The notes below the pieces were generated by a model, which made no database searches, was not told the origin of the DNA, and saw only the letters and a list, made by a program, of their open reading frames with translations. This document shows positions 45,791 through 58,529 of a stretch of DNA of 64,000 nt, piece by piece (position 1 is the stretch's first letter; each line of letters begins with the position of its first letter). The DNA is from Nephrocerus scutellatus (lineage: Eukaryota; Arthropoda; Insecta; Diptera; Pipunculidae). Where the stretch lies: the NCBI GenBank assembly GCA_947095585.1, contig OX352764.1:76246816-76310815 (forward strand). The letters are read 5' to 3'. A program made the translations under genes and the position numbers.

Positions 45791-46545
45791 AAAGTTTCCG
45801 TCTTTTTTTACGGGTACTCACTAGTACTATAATATTTGGCATAATCTTAATAAATGCTATGGCAACACTGCACACATTGGAAATAGGTGAAAGTGTATGT
45901 GTTTACCAAATTTCTTATTGGATGCAGCATGTAGGAAATAAAAAACTTTTAATGGCGTGCTCTGCACTGTGCTCTATTCGAGCGAACAATACGAATACAG
46001 CGCCAAAACGAAAATAATTCGCTTCTACGAATGACGGCCATTATTGTTGTGTTTATAAATGGGATTCTCTCTTTTATTCAATCTTATTGTAATTCGTAAC
46101 TTATTTCTATTCCTCTCTTTTATGTAAGTATTTGTGAGTTTTCCGCTCTTCGTTAAAATCTTCACAACTGTACTAACAATGGTAGTGTTACTTATTACAA
46201 TTTACAATATAATTTGTTACAAGCAGCTGCAAATTATATATAAACACAATCAGCTGTTGTAGAAAAATTTTCTGATACAATAATTTGTAGAGATTTTTTC
46301 TCTCTCCTTCTTTTAATAAACACTCTTGTTATTTATCAGCTGATGATGTAGATACATTTTTTGGTTGTCATTTGTAACGTGTTTTGGTACCAGGTGTGGT
46401 CCGTTTTATCGTGCATGAAAATTTTATACTTCTGCTTGACAGCTTTTGTATCCGCTGTGAGTGGCATGATTTTCCAGATTGTCGTGAGTTTTACACTCTA
46501 CAACATCGGCGTGGGTTGTGCATTTCCTTTTTAAAAACTTTTATT
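45791..46545. other. Unassigned sequence
   Basis: AT-rich, with CAGCTGNTG-like motifs that are too short to interpret. Confidence 0.3.
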
Positions 46546-46547
46546 TA

Positions 46548-46770
46548 ACTTGACTTGACCCCTTTTTGTCTGTATTTTCGACCACTTTGAGATCCTTTTT
46601 AACCAACATCCACACGACCTAGAGAGCTGAAATTTTGCAAGTTTTTAAGTCCAAAATAGCATTTTTTATATTCCACGTATGAACGTATGTATAACGTATA
46701 AACGACTCTATGGCGTATTTCGATGTATATATAAAAGCTTGTACCCGAAAAACGAAGTTTATTTTACATT
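46548..46770 (+). repeat. Repeat family D, single unit with both ends
   Basis: Starts near ACTTGACTTGACCCC with TGTCTGTATTTTCGACCAC, carries the anchor at 46615 and ends TTGTACCCGAAAAACGAAG. It shows what one monomer plus the two end blocks looks like. Confidence 0.7.
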
Positions 46771-47094
46771 TACTTGTTTCGATCTTTCTTATTTATTCCT
46801 GTTAAGATAATAATTAAATAGCTTAATTTTGTTCAGCCTTATTTAAATTAAATTAAGCCAGCTATAAGTACCATTATAAATGCTGATGACAATTGCAATT
46901 TTGGAAGTAACATAATGTGGACCTGAAAGAAGTTCTGGTAGTTACTCCAATGCTATTAAAACTATGTTAGGTCTTTGGACACTATGCAAAGCTTTACTGT
47001 AGCTCGTACTCGTACCGCATAATGCTAGTACCGTGGGACTTCTGAGATTTGAAATGAAATGAAAAATATTGACGCGTTAAAATGAAGAATTGTG
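46771..47094. other. Unassigned sequence
   Basis: Nothing recognised. Confidence 0.3.
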
Positions 47095-47260
47095 ATATCC
47101 TGTCCTGGCCTCACACAAAAAATCTCTCCGCCGTTCTTTGAGCGTTAGCCTTGACCAGCCTCGCTTTTATGTCCCAAAATCCTACCAGAGAAGATCCTCT
47201 GCACTTATATGAGTTAGGAGTTCTAACTACCGAAGACTACCAAGCCTGAAACTCTTCTAG
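47095..47260 (-). pseudogene. RTE-like LINE 3' remnant (reverse strand)
   Basis: CCTGTCCTGGCCTCACAC, AAAAAATCTCTCCGCCG and TCCCAAAATCCTACCAGAGA correspond, reversed, to the RTE 3' part (56700-56910). Only non-catalytic sequence is left. Confidence 0.65.
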
Positions 47261-47344
47261 GGCCATGGCTGCATTTAGGGATATACCGCCTGTATGCTGC
47301 CGTTATTTTGCTTCACCTCGCGCGTCGCTAAACTGCATTATATA

Positions 47345-47475
47345 TCTATCTTCTATCTATATAAAAATCAATTGCTGTTCGTTAGACTGGCTAAAACTCG
47401 AGAGTGGCTGAACCGATTTGGCTAATTTTGGTCTTAAATTATTTGTGGAAGTCGTTTAAAAGGTGAATTCAGCTT
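47345..47475 (+). repeat. Helitron-like dispersed repeat fragment
   Basis: TATATAAAAATCAATTGCTG, GTTCGTTAGACTGGCTAAAA and CCGATTTGGCTAATTTTGG form a motif string that I recall as widespread in insect genomes in Helitron-type repeats. The class cannot be proven from this fragment. Confidence 0.5.
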
Positions 47476-47559
47476 TCCTATTATACGGGGCCAACATTTC
47501 TTCTAAATTGTTCAACCTAATATCGAAATTTAGTTAAGATTTCAAAGTTCTTTATGTTT

Positions 47560-47675
47560 AGTTGTTTTGGATCCATATGTAAGTGCTGGAATGACAACTG
47601 CCTTCTACACCAGAAGTTTATATTCCAGCATTTTAATAGTCTTGAGTCTTGACAGACTATAGTAGGCATTTACAC
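47560..47675 (-). pseudogene. RTE-like LINE remnant (reverse strand)
   Basis: GGATCCATATGTAAGTGCTG and GACAGACTATAGTAGGC resemble, reversed, 56440-56530 of the RTE element. It is probably a displaced part of the remnant at 47095. Confidence 0.55.
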
Positions 47676-47689
47676 AATTAACCAATTAT

Positions 47690-47865
47690 GGCATACTGAA
47701 AAATTAAAATTTTTCTTGTAAATTCTCTAATCGGAGATACACATGTGTATAACATTTGAAGAAAATCGGGTACATTAAAAAAAAATTGGATGGGTGCCCC
47801 TCGACCCCGGTGCCGATTACTCCCAAATTTTTACAAAAAGTGTTGTTCATCGGAGATACATCGAC
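47690..47865 (+). repeat. Repeat family E copy
   Basis: Contains TCGGAGATACACATGTGTA, AAAATCGGGT and GGGTGCCCCTCGACCCCGG. It joins a reversed family D unit at about 47866. Confidence 0.75.
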
Positions 47866-48125
47866 TTTAACGCATTACACACACCACACGTGGCCCTCGA
47901 CAGGTATCACACGCGGGATCCTAAAAACGCCAATGAAGGCTTAGCTACTCACAAAATTTCAACTCTCCAGGCATCACCCGCGCCACACCCAACATATGCA
48001 AATCATAGTACGCGAGATCTCAGAAATGGCACATGAAACTGATTTGGCCACAAAAGAAGAAAGGTGGTTAACAGAGACTCGAAAAAAATCGACAGACAGG
48101 AAAAGTCGAGTCAAATAAAAGTTGT
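47866..48125 (-). repeat. Repeat family D unit (reverse strand), fused to family E
   Basis: Includes CGCGGGATCCTAAAAACGCC, AAAATTTCAACTCTCCAGGC and a GAGATCTCAGAAATGGCAC block; it ends with the reversed opening block near 48118 (AAGTCGAGTCAAATAAAAGT). Confidence 0.75.
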
Positions 48126-48144
48126 TTATTCTCACGCCCATAGA

Positions 48145-48703
48145 CGAAAGTGACTGTTTCATACACTATAACCTAGCTTCAAAAGTAGCCTTTACACACT
48201 CTAGTGATTTAACATATAAAATAATTTTGTTATTTATTGCAGTCACAGCGAACACACATTCCCAGATTAATTTTGCATTGCGCATAACTGGTTTAGCAGA
48301 AAACGGTTTTGGTCGTGTGTTAGATTGGCTTCTTGCTCGCACTATAAACTCCACTTTACTCGCTCGTTATGTAATATACTATTACAAGACCATATAGACT
48401 GTTTCCTAAAATATAACCTCGCCTCGAAAGCAGACCTTATTCACACACGTGTGTTAACATAGAAAATGCTACTGTACTGTTACTGCAGTCTCAGCGAAAA
48501 CACATTCACACAGTGTATTTGCATTGTGCATGAGTAGTTTCGCAGAAAAATTAATTTGGCCGTGTGCAAAATAGCATACATTACTCGCTAAAAAGTGCAT
48601 GTCGAATGCTCGTTAGATTGCCGCACTCGACTGCCGCCTCATAGTTCAAGTTTCTAACTCGCACGATAACGTCCACTTTCCTAGCTAGTTATGTAATATA
48701 CTA
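48145..48703 (+). repeat. Diverged two-unit tandem repeat (~260-300 bp)
   Basis: Unit 1 (48145-48394) and unit 2 (48395-48703) share TATAACCT(A/C)GC(C/T)TC(A/G)AAAG, a CAGTC(A/T)CAGCGAA block, AGCAGAAAA and the end GTTATGTAATATACTA. They are clearly related but diverged. Unit 2 has an extra ~60 bp. The mariner inserted at the end of unit 2. Confidence 0.75.
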
Positions 48704-49098
48704 CGAGGGAGGGTCAATAAGTCCGTGACTCTTTGAATAAAACACAGGTTTTTAGATAAAAAATCATTTTATTTTTCTACATATTCTCCTTTGAGCTCTA
48801 TACACTTTGTCCAAATATTTTTTTCCTTCCAAAAAATAAGATTTCTCGAGGTCATCAAAATAGGTATTTGTTTGTGAGATGATTTCATCGTTGGAGTCAA
48901 ATCTCTTTCCATTTCTTTTTTCGATTTTCTCCTCAAATAACGCGGTAGACTGCTATCAATGGCTGTTAAACACAAATTAAATGACGCAGCTTGTTTAACT
49001 TTTGACAGGAGCCAACTGACAGATACATGTTGACAGGAGCAGTGTTGCCCTTTCAGTTAAGAGGCGGTAAATTAAAAAGTCATGGACTTATTGAATCG
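48704..49098 (-). mobile_element. Deleted mariner element
   Basis: Terminal inverted repeats (CGAGGGAGGGTCAATAAGTC at the left; TGGACTTATTGAATCG at the right, lacking 6 bp of the left arm) with TA at both sides (48702-48703, 49099-49100). Length is 395 bp. On the reverse strand the last part of a mariner transposase is readable: NDEIISQTNTYFDDLEKS, a frameshift, then the typical C-terminus WTKCIELKGEYVEK with a stop. The N-terminus and catalytic core are deleted. Confidence 0.88.
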
Positions 49099-49100
49099 TA

Positions 49101-51190
49101 TTAATTAGGCTCTGTACTCTTTTCGATCGATTGTAATGGATGAAACGTGCGTATTAAAATTTTATTAATTAACAGCCTCCTTAAGTCTCTGGAAACCTCG
49201 TTTATGGAATTTCTTTTGAACTATGCCTACTGGTTTAAAAGACTGCAATAACCGGAGAAAGAAGTACAGGTATAGCGTAAAGGCGGCGTTTTTTTGCGCA
49301 ATAAACACAATTTTTGGCCAAAAACGAACTTATCAATTACAAACCAATCTCTTAAAGCAATCTGCGTACATTAAGAATTTCTTAGTCATAGGTCCAATAC
49401 AAAATAAAAAATTTACGTTTAATACGATCATGAGCATTATACTTTATAAGCAAAAAACCATCTACTTTTTGTATTTGCTTGAACAAAGGATATACAAACG
49501 TACAAATACGCTCTCAAGAACGAAAATTTAAATAAGCGTTTAACTTAAAAACATTTTTCATAATGCGTCTATCTATCACCCCACGTCATACACCAGATCC
49601 TTTTATACTGTGCCTGTGTCACTTAAAAGGCACTGATGTTTCCATGTTTACAACATAATTAAATATTTAATTACTGTTTTACCCCCCCCCCCGCCCCCGC
49701 ACCCGTTTTGTCACTTCCCCCTGACAACATTGGTACATCTCTAATTGCATCATTTACAGTCGTATGCCCAATTCCACATTCTGACATGGAAACTTAAATG
49801 TACAAAGAAAGGATATTCATATGATTCATATCATATCTCCTCCAGTTGATGGTGCAGTCCTTTTTGCTTAAAATCCGCACTCATAAAATAATTACTCAGT
49901 TTTGAATATGCAAATGCGATTAAGAGAATATTTCAACAACCCATTCCCGTACCACTCGTATGCCATTGCTTTTGCCATACGTTTGACTGGACATACATTT
50001 CTTCATGCCATTACGTCCGGCCTGAAGGATTTAAATAGATTAAAAACCCTTTTTAATATGCTCATAAAACAGGAGTTAACTTTTGAAAATGTTGCATTGG
50101 GCTTTGGTTTTGTAAATGACGTTTATTGCTCCGCACATCTGGATGTGTGTTTGATATGCTCAAGTCCATAGGTTCAGCTTTGCCCTTAAGAATATTAACA
50201 TTCGCATTCATTCTGTTTCGTTTCCTTTTGGAAGTGATTTCACCATTTTACTGATGATGCTCCTCCTGAATTATAAAAGTGAATCGTATGTGTTACTACT
50301 TGCCACTGGAACTGATGGGGCGGTGAGGAAGAAAGTCTGAAAGTACAAGCAGAGCAGTGTCCTTTACTTCATACCACTAAACCTAAGATTGAGATGAGTT
50401 AGCAGTAGGTGGGGAATTTTAGCGAGAGGGCGAGCATCGGAAGCATCAAAGACTTTCAACTTTCTGCACACATACTCACCACTCAACACTCAACACCTAG
50501 CACTTTATACTCAGCGCCAAAGGCATACTCCACGCATTGATCATTACACATTGTTGGGTTGGTCTGAAGGTTGCTTTTGCTCCTCTGAGTTTCAGGTTAC
50601 AGTGTTTTAATTTGATTTCTTTGCGCCCAATTGGGAGCAGGAGAATGAAAGTTCACTGAGTCTTCTTCTCTATCAAGCTCAACCAAAACCGCATTAAATG
50701 ACCGCAAAATTTACATTGAATCATTGTTTCTCTTTTGGAATGGAAAATGTTGTTTTCTGTACTGAAAACGGCAAATGATGGTAAATGTATGGCAATATAT
50801 TCAGCTGGCTTATTCTGACCATCCACCGTCGACATTTGGTATCTCTGGGCAAGTGAACAAGGGTTCAAATTGTTCTGTTGCCACTTCATTTTGAGGTTTA
50901 GCTTTTGTGGTATGTTGTGTAGCGATGTCTGTGAAAATCCTTCAGCAGTTGTCTGTTTGAACGTACACATGTAGTAGTCGCAAGGTTAATTGAAATTGAA
51001 GTGTATCTCCTCACTTGCCACACAAACCTTTTATGTTGGATAAAATATCCTGATATCGAGAAGAATTAAAAAGAAAATTACAGATGAGTAACTTGTGATT
51101 GAGTTACAGTAAGATTAGGTAGCTCTAATGAGAATAATTGTTGACTTTTACACACGTATACAAAATGTATTTTAAGTTTGTTGCAAACAG
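49101..51190. other. Unassigned sequence
   Basis: About 2 kb without recognised genes. Open frames up to 105 codons are featureless. It contains a C-rich tract at 49682-49704. Confidence 0.35.
49682..49704. repeat. C-rich tract
   Basis: A run of about 11 C, then GCCCCCGCACCC. The complementary strand is G-rich and might fold into a G-quadruplex-like form. Confidence 0.7.
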
Positions 51191-51194
51191 GTTC

Positions 51195-51440
51195 CAATCC
51201 AGGCTTACCGATCAAAATCTCTCCAACGGTGCTGATTTTGAGCCATCGTGATCCAGTTTGACACCCCTAAGCTCTGGGGTGCTTAGCCGGCCTCGCTGCC
51301 GTGTCTTATATATCCTACTGCAAAACACTTTCCGAGCGGGATAACTCTTGCGGGCTAGGTTTCCTGCACACCGTAGTCGACCGAGTATAATTCTTTGTAA
51401 TTCAACATCGCGGTAACGCTCTTATCACTATAGAGTCTCC
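51195..51440 (-). pseudogene. RTE-like LINE remnant (reverse strand)
   Basis: Reversed, it matches 56620-56890: ACTCTATAGTGATAAGAGCG, TTACCGCGATGTTGAATTAC, a GCCGGCTAAGCACC stretch and GAGAGATTTTGATCGG. The frame is broken. Confidence 0.75.
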
Positions 51441-51924
51441 TGAGTGTCTGGATCACTTGCAAATAAAATATGTTGCCATATTTATACCAAATCTACAGTT
51501 TCGAGGATGTTCTACCATTTTCTGTTCTATTCTGGTCCCATTGAACCATCAATTACCATAACATACCGTAAATTCTTATGTAAAACTCACCATTTGACTT
51601 TTAAATACAAGTATATACAAGTACAACTACATTATGGTACAAGAACCAAATATATAAAAGTAACAAGTCCAAATTACTGAGCCTAAATATATGCAATTGT
51701 TTTTGGTAAACAGTGCTTTTACTAATAGTCTACAGTTGGCGTTGTTAATATAACAATATATTGTTAAGATCATAGATTTAGTTCACAGCGCCATCTGTAA
51801 GCTCAATTGTTTAAGAATAAATAAATTGTCTAAAACCATTGCACATATGTGGTACTTGTACCATATATGTAGTTGTTTATATTTATATATGCATATCAGA
51901 TAATGTAAGTATATGATCGTTGTC
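51441..51924. other. Unassigned sequence
   Basis: AT-rich; no feature recognised. Confidence 0.3.
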
Positions 51925-52035
51925 TTATAGACCAGAAGCACCTCTATATTAAAGGTAAATTCCTTGATTTGAAGAATCTTTGTTGACTCCTTACTGTCAT
52001 ATGTTGCTACAATTTACTCGATTTAGTTAAAGTAT
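51925..52035 (-). pseudogene. Small RTE-like remnant (reverse strand)
   Basis: ATTCCTTGATTTGAAGAATC parallels the ATTCCTGGATTTGAAGAGTC stretch in the remnant at 26295-26320. It is a short leftover of the same family. Confidence 0.55.
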
Positions 52036-52218
52036 TTTACTACTTCCAATTCATGCTCCAGCATCTCAATTGAGGAATCAATAGAGAATCTTCTGCTCGC
52101 GGACGTCGCGACAATAAATCGTATGTCTACACTACAGCGGGGAAGATCAAGAAGTATCCGCTAGAAGTAAGCCGGAGACCCCATTACAATTTTCCCGTTC
52201 TTATTGGCTTAAATACGT

Positions 52219-52507
52219 GTGCGCCGTGGCTCACTGGATAAATGCATGGCTTCTGAGCAGGAAATTTATGCTTCGAATCCCACCAAAAGTATTTTTCACG
52301 GTGTACCAACTCTCGCGATTGTCTGACAAGCGTCCGAGAGTAATAATTTTTCACGGAAAGCTTCTATACATATTCCCCGTTCGGATCCGGCCTTAAATTG
52401 TAGGTTAGTTCCATATTGTTATCCAAAAATATAAATGGGCAACACAAATGGTCGCGAGAAGCTAGGCCTTGGACCGCAACGGTCTGTTGCGCCGATTATT
52501 ATTGATT
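52219..52507 (+). repeat. tRNA-derived SINE (SINE-1, copy 2)
   Basis: Head GCGCCGTGGCTCACTGGATA with a B-box-like GCTTCGAATCCC. The body shares AAGTATTTTTCACGG, TCCGAGAGTAATAA and GGCAACACAAATGGTCGCG with copy 1 at 2135-2428. The tail is GCGCCGATTATTATTG. Same strand as copy 1. Confidence 0.8.
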
Positions 52508-54374
52508 GGCTTATATAAGTAGCTTTAACGATTGTTTCAAGCCAAGGTTTTTATTTACCAGACACTTTGAACTGCGTACAGAAATTTTGCAACAAAAATT
52601 TATTGTTTCCGTTTATTTTGCTGCCCAACTGTTGCAATTGCGGATGGAAGCGTACCTCCAAGCATTGTAGTGTTACTTAAATTTTTGAAAAATAAAAATA
52701 CTTCCTGGTTAAATGATAATAAACTTGAAACCATTTCGACTTTGTGAAGAAAGTAAAAACTCTTTAATATTTTGCACCATAATATTTTTCAATTTATTCT
52801 GCAGCATTGTTAATCACAGTATAACCCACTTTCTTACTCAAATTTATTTAATGTTCATCATATACTCTGATAATGATAACTAACCCAATCACAACGAAGA
52901 AATAATACTGAGAGAAAATAATATAAAGAAGAGAAAGACAGCAACCCAAATTCATAAAGAAATATCAATTTACGTAGATTTCTACTTCATGATACTCATA
53001 TTTTAAACTTTCGTCATAATTCCGTTCAACACCGAACGACAAACGCCAACACAGCACTTGCAAAGCGCTCATTAATAATTTATGAGGAGGCCCGAACTGA
53101 AAATTTAAATAATTAATTTCTGTATAATAATGAGCACTAAATGTAGCCAAACAATCGGTATATTTTTCTGTATTATTATTCCATAATTTGGGACTGTTAG
53201 CTAATCGGTCCATCCGGTTGAGCGCTCAACAAATTAATTTCTAAAGATCGGTTTAATAATTGTATTAACGTTAAATCAATCAACCAAACAACTTTGGAGG
53301 CAATAATACGTAATGGTTATTGGTAATTTGTTGTTTATTTTATGAACTACTTACAATCAAAGTGTAATCAAGGATTAATTTATTATTTAGTAGTTTTTAT
53401 TGAACTGAATGGGTACCACGTTTAACTGGTGTGGTGCTCTTTATTTGGAATACGTTTTTATATTGGTAATGTGTTGGGATCAGGTGCACTTTTATAGTAG
53501 AAATTAATTCGTGCTTACAGATATCATAATTCTAGAAAATTCTCATAAGGAACTAATTGAAAATAAGTAAAACGACGTAACAATAAGTGAGCTATGAGAT
53601 ATATATGAATGTTAAAATAACCTTTTGATAAGAACTAGCAACGGCGAAGGGAACCATTGCTATTTCATTGACTTTGAATGTGCCATTGTTCGAATTTCAT
53701 ACAACAACCTTGTGTACATATTAAGTTAGTTAATACACTGACTCCCATGATACAAGAGATTGTAGTGAACCGGTCCCAACTAGCGTGCCTCTCACATTTG
53801 CACAGTATGTTGCTAACTGCCTCCAACTGCGCACACTTACCCTTTGAACGATACCATTGCCATCACTTTTGCGCGCTATCTGAGTTCCTTCATGTACTGT
53901 ACCCTTTTTTTCTGCTTCTGCTTCAATGCTGGTATATGCATCAGTGACAGCTCGCCGGGTTCAATGCCAGCGTTTTCATTTGTTAACATTTTATTTATTT
54001 TCAAACCATCAGCGATGCTATATGTTCAACAAAAGCCGATAATAATTGACAAGATGGCTTAGCGATAGTACAAGCCATTTTAATACTCTAGAATTCTGTG
54101 CTCGCTTTAGTTTTGGGGACTTGTAACTGATCTTGAAGAGTACCGAGATGGGTCCAGCTCAAGCACCCCTATTAAAAGGTGGTTCAACCGGACGTTACGA
54201 GCACTACCCAAAGTAGCGCACTCGTTTCTCTGTCATCCAGCAATTGTGGAAAACCTTCAGAAAGCATGACTAAGTAGGCGCTCAAGTGGATCCCCGCATT
54301 AAAAAGCAGTGAAAGAAAATTGTCGGAGAAGAAACATGGTGACTGCGGATTTAATGGCGTCTGATTGAGACTGG
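52508..54374. other. Unassigned sequence
   Basis: No recognised coding sequence. A stretch at 54110-54370 (ATCTTGAAGAGTACCGAGAT) looks like a decayed coding sequence but I could not assign it. Confidence 0.3.
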
Positions 54375-54474
54375 CATGATGGCTTTAAATTGGGTACATT
54401 GGCGCATGTTAGTTGTGGTTGTGGCGGTCAGCTATCAGCAGAGTAGGGCGAATAACACAGAATGATTCAGAAAT

Positions 54475-54575
54475 ACATGTGGCCGCAACTATCTCTGACC
54501 AGTACAGGAAAAGCGAAATGATCGGGCTAGTCCCTTCAAAGTTGGTGCGAGACCAATAACCTCACCCGTAAAAAA
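54475..54575 (-). repeat. Copy of the shared ~100-bp segment at 34425-34530
   Basis: Reversed, it reads GAGGTTATTGGTCTCGCACC, AAGGGACTAGCCCGATCATT and GCTTTTCCTGTACTGG. It lies just before the RTE element. Confidence 0.6.
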
Positions 54576-54689
54576 AACCATACTACGGAACCCAAAACCA
54601 GCATCGGATACACTGATGAACGACGACGACCACGGCAACGAAAACGGCTACGGTTTTTCATGGAACCTAAGCTGTCCAAATATAATTTA

Positions 54690-56952
54690 ATGCTCACATA
54701 ACAGCAATTCAGAAGATGCGATGGACGGGGAATGGTGTCTAACAAAAATTTAGATTTAGAAAGATTTAGTTATCGGCTTTAAAGCAGTAAATTAACGGTT
54801 ATGCACCCTTCTCGTGCGGGGCAGATTTAAAAATATAAGCCTCATAAACGTTTACGCAACTACAGTGGATTCCCCAGATGATGAGAATGAAGAATTCTTT
54901 GAATCAGTCGAACGGGAACTCCATATCTGCGCTCAGTATGATGTAAAAATCATTCTGGGGGATATGAATGCCAAAATAGGTAGGGAGTCAGTATCCAGGC
55001 AGTACATTGGCACCCATAGCTTACACGAGAACACTAATGACAATGCACAACGAGTCATACAGATAGCAGCAAGCAATAATTTGGTTGTTGCGAGTACAAG
55101 GTTTGCGCGAGAATACTGTCATTAGTACTTTTGACTCCATCTGAGGCAGTAGTCGTAGAGATCGAAACGACTGGTTCGATGACGATTGTAAGCTAGAGAC
55201 TAGACGTAAGAATGTTGCGTACTGAGCAATGCATAGAACGCGGGCACGCGAAGATGATTATAAACAGCTGAGAAGATATGAAAAAACAGTTCACTGGCGA
55301 AAGAAAGCAGTATGGGAGAAGAATCTCATCCGCGAACTAGAACAGTACAGAGAGCGAGGACCGCATCAGGCGCGGAAGTTCTACGAAAGATTCCGCGGTA
55401 TGACGCAATATACACCGCGTTGCACATACTGCAAAGACAAAGAGGGAAATCTGATCGCCGATATCAAAGAAATCTTAGAGCGATGGGAAGAGCACTTTCA
55501 TGAGTTGCTTAATGGACAGCTAACTGAAGAATTGGAGGCTCCACCAATGACCGAAGACCACACTATGCTGCCACCACCAAGCATAGACAAAGTTACCAGA
55601 GCGATAAATCGGCTCAAAAATAATAAGGCCCCGGGATCTGATGCAACCTGCAGCAATTATCGTGGTATACAGTTGTTGAGTACCACGTATAAGATTTTCT
55701 CCTCTATCCTTCAAGACAGGATAGCCCATACGCTGAAGTCATCATTGGTCCATACAAGTGTGACTTCATTACAGGCAAATCAACAACTGATCAGATTTAC
55801 ACCCTTAGGCAAGTGATGGAAAAATATCTAGACTTTTAAAACTAACAACACCTTATTTTTATAGACTTTAAAGCCACCTATGATAGCATAGCCAGAGTAG
55901 AACTTTATGAAGCCATGAGAGAATTCGGCAACCCAAATAAACTGACAAGACTATGTAGGTTGACCATGACCAAAGTTATAAGCCAAGTAAAAATATTCGA
56001 ATCACTATCAAGGCCATTCAACATCTATAACGGGCTCCGACAAGGGGATGGACTGGCCTGCGTCCTCTTTAACCTGGCATTGGAGAAAGTGATCCGAGTG
56101 ATCTGACGGTGAGAGGAACAATCCTCTATAAGACCAATCAGATACTGGCTTACGCAGACAATATTGACATCGTTGGTAGAAACCGAAGAGCTGGTACAGG
56201 AAGTTTTCATACAGATCGACAGGCGGCACGAAACCTGGGGCTGCACATAAATGAGAGCAAAACAAAGTACATAGTGGCCACGTCTGCGAGTAGAAGGTCC
56301 AAAATTGGACCCTCAATTCAAATAGTGGAGTGCGAGTGTGAAGTAGTGCAATCCTTTAACTATCTCGGGTCAACTGTAGCAGCCGATAACAGCATAGAAC
56401 CAGAAATACGCGCACGGTTGCTTAAAGCCAACAAAGCATACTATAGTCTGTCAAGACTCTTCAAGTCCAGGAATTTAACCATAAAATGCTGGTATATTAG
56501 ACAATGGTCATACCAGTACTTCCATATGGATCCGAGACTTGGGTGCTTAGCAAAAAAGATTCTGACCTCTTCGTTCGAGAGAAAAGTTTTACAGAGAATT
56601 GTTGGCCCCGTATGTGAGGAAGGACGATTCCGGAGACTCTATAATGATGAGATCTACGAGCGTTACCGCGATGTCGACATCGTGCAGAGAATTAAGCTCG
56701 GTAGGCTCCGGCGAGTAGGACACCTAGCTCGCATGAGCGAAGATGATCCTGCTCGAAAAGTCATTTGCGGTAGGATTTATGGAACACAACAGCGAGGCCG
56801 GCCAAGCCTACGCTGGAAGGATAGTATAGACCAGGACGCCCAAAGTTTAGGGATGCCAAACTGGATCGAAATCGGTACCAGTGGAGAGATTTTTTGCGGG
56901 AGGCCAGGACCGGACACCGGTTGTAGATCCAAATATGATGATGATGATGAGT
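54690..56952 (+). pseudogene. RTE-like LINE with endonuclease and RT remnants
   Basis: The most complete RTE copy in the window. The endonuclease part shows AIQKMRWTGNGV (near 54703-54740) and KIILGDMNAKIGRE (54943-54985), typical of APE-type endonucleases. The linker at 55229-55640 is open and ends NRLKNNKAPGSDA. The RT follows with NYRGIQLLSTTYKI, a frame change, FNIYNGLRQGDGLACVLFNL and a mutated catalytic box YADN (56151-56162). The C-terminal block has RKVLQRIVGPVCEEGRF, KLGRLRRVGHLARMSEDDPA and RGRPSLRWKDSID. It ends in an (ATG)n tail, ATGATGATGATGAG. Stops, frameshifts and YADN mean it is dead. Confidence 0.88.
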
Positions 56953-58500
56953 TGTTGTTTTATAATCTACGGGTGTAACAATAAAGTAGAAAAGAAATCA
57001 TCATTACTTTATTGAGCTTTCTCCGTTTAATTTAAAATTGGGAAATACTCGTACTTCAGATTATGCGATGAATAGAATTAGGCTATTGTTGCGCATTAGG
57101 ATATGCAACTCAACCAATTTGACTTTGCTTGGCACAATACCGCTGGTCATATCTGCATCAACACACTTGTCATAAGCCAAGAGCAATCGGAACATTTGTA
57201 ACGCTGACCCAATTCGGCACTCCGCTTGAAATGGACTTTATTTGTTAAGTTAAAGTTATTTATTTGTCAATTAAACACTTTTTATTACTTAATATTTATT
57301 GTCAATTTAGCAATTTTTGTTTGAAAATAATTTGTATTATTTATTATTGTATTTTTGCAGGCATAGTATAGTATAAAAGAATACGATTGTATATTAATAA
57401 ATGAGTTATAATCCGATAGTATTTGCGTTCTTTAATTCCATCAGCGGACATCAAAACAGCTGTTGTATGAAGACGAGAGACGTTAGCTTATGATGCAGTC
57501 AGTATATGCCTGTGTGCACTACGTATTTTGGAGTTGAGCCAATAATGAAATTTGGAAAGGCGAAATTCGAACTTTTAACGTAGGAAAACTCAATGGCTCT
57601 TTAAGCAAACTCGGCATTCGCAATATTTTAGAAATTTCTTTTGATGATACCCTTCATTTCGCTTTATCATAAAACATCCGCTATTAATTACCAAACTACC
57701 AGCATTATCATTAGGTATGGGTGTTCATCTTCTGACAGATAATTATTGTCAATGCTTTTGCACCAAATGTTCGAATTATATCAAGGAAACGTGCACACCA
57801 ACTGCTGCACAAGATAATTAGACAGCAAATTATTCACTTCCGGTTCGGTAGCATGTATACCAGAAATACTCGCGTTAATTAGCGGCCATCCGCTTGTCTA
57901 CTAGCATGTTTTACAGAAAAGCGCTTCCGTGCGGACATGAAAAGTGCCCCCAGCAGCACCGTTTTCCTAACTTCCATCTCCTAGAAAATATCTTCGCCGC
58001 TGTCAATTTAAGTCGCAACATCCTGGCAACTGCCGACGTTTATCATAATAATTTGCATTTTACGTGTCTGAACGCAGTTTTTTTCACTTATTATAATTTG
58101 CACTGCAGTCGGTAGAAATTGACTTTGTGATATCCTATGTCTGAACAAGTAGACCAGTCCATTTCAAAAAAGGAACTCGTTTGTAATTCTGTGCCAAGCC
58201 TTTAAAATATTTACTTGGGTAGAAGAGTGTCGATTGGTGTAATATTTAAAACTTCATACTTTAGCAGAGATTGTTGAATAATGATGTTGAATTATCATAA
58301 TATAATCATATTATTTGTCTTTGCATCATATGCCTGGTCCTCATTCCTACTTCAATAATTATTTCTATCGGTCCCGATTTTAAGATGATATTATCCAGTT
58401 TGTTGTGCTATAGGCACATTAAACCCTATGGGATATCTAGTGCTCAGAATGTGACTGACTTGATATGTGCCTAAACTACAAAAAAATATTCACATTTAGT
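56953..58500. other. Unassigned AT-rich sequence
   Basis: No gene or repeat recognised over about 1.5 kb; short open frames only. Confidence 0.35.
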
Positions 58501-58529
58501 GTATATAAAAATTCATAAAAACACCGCCC

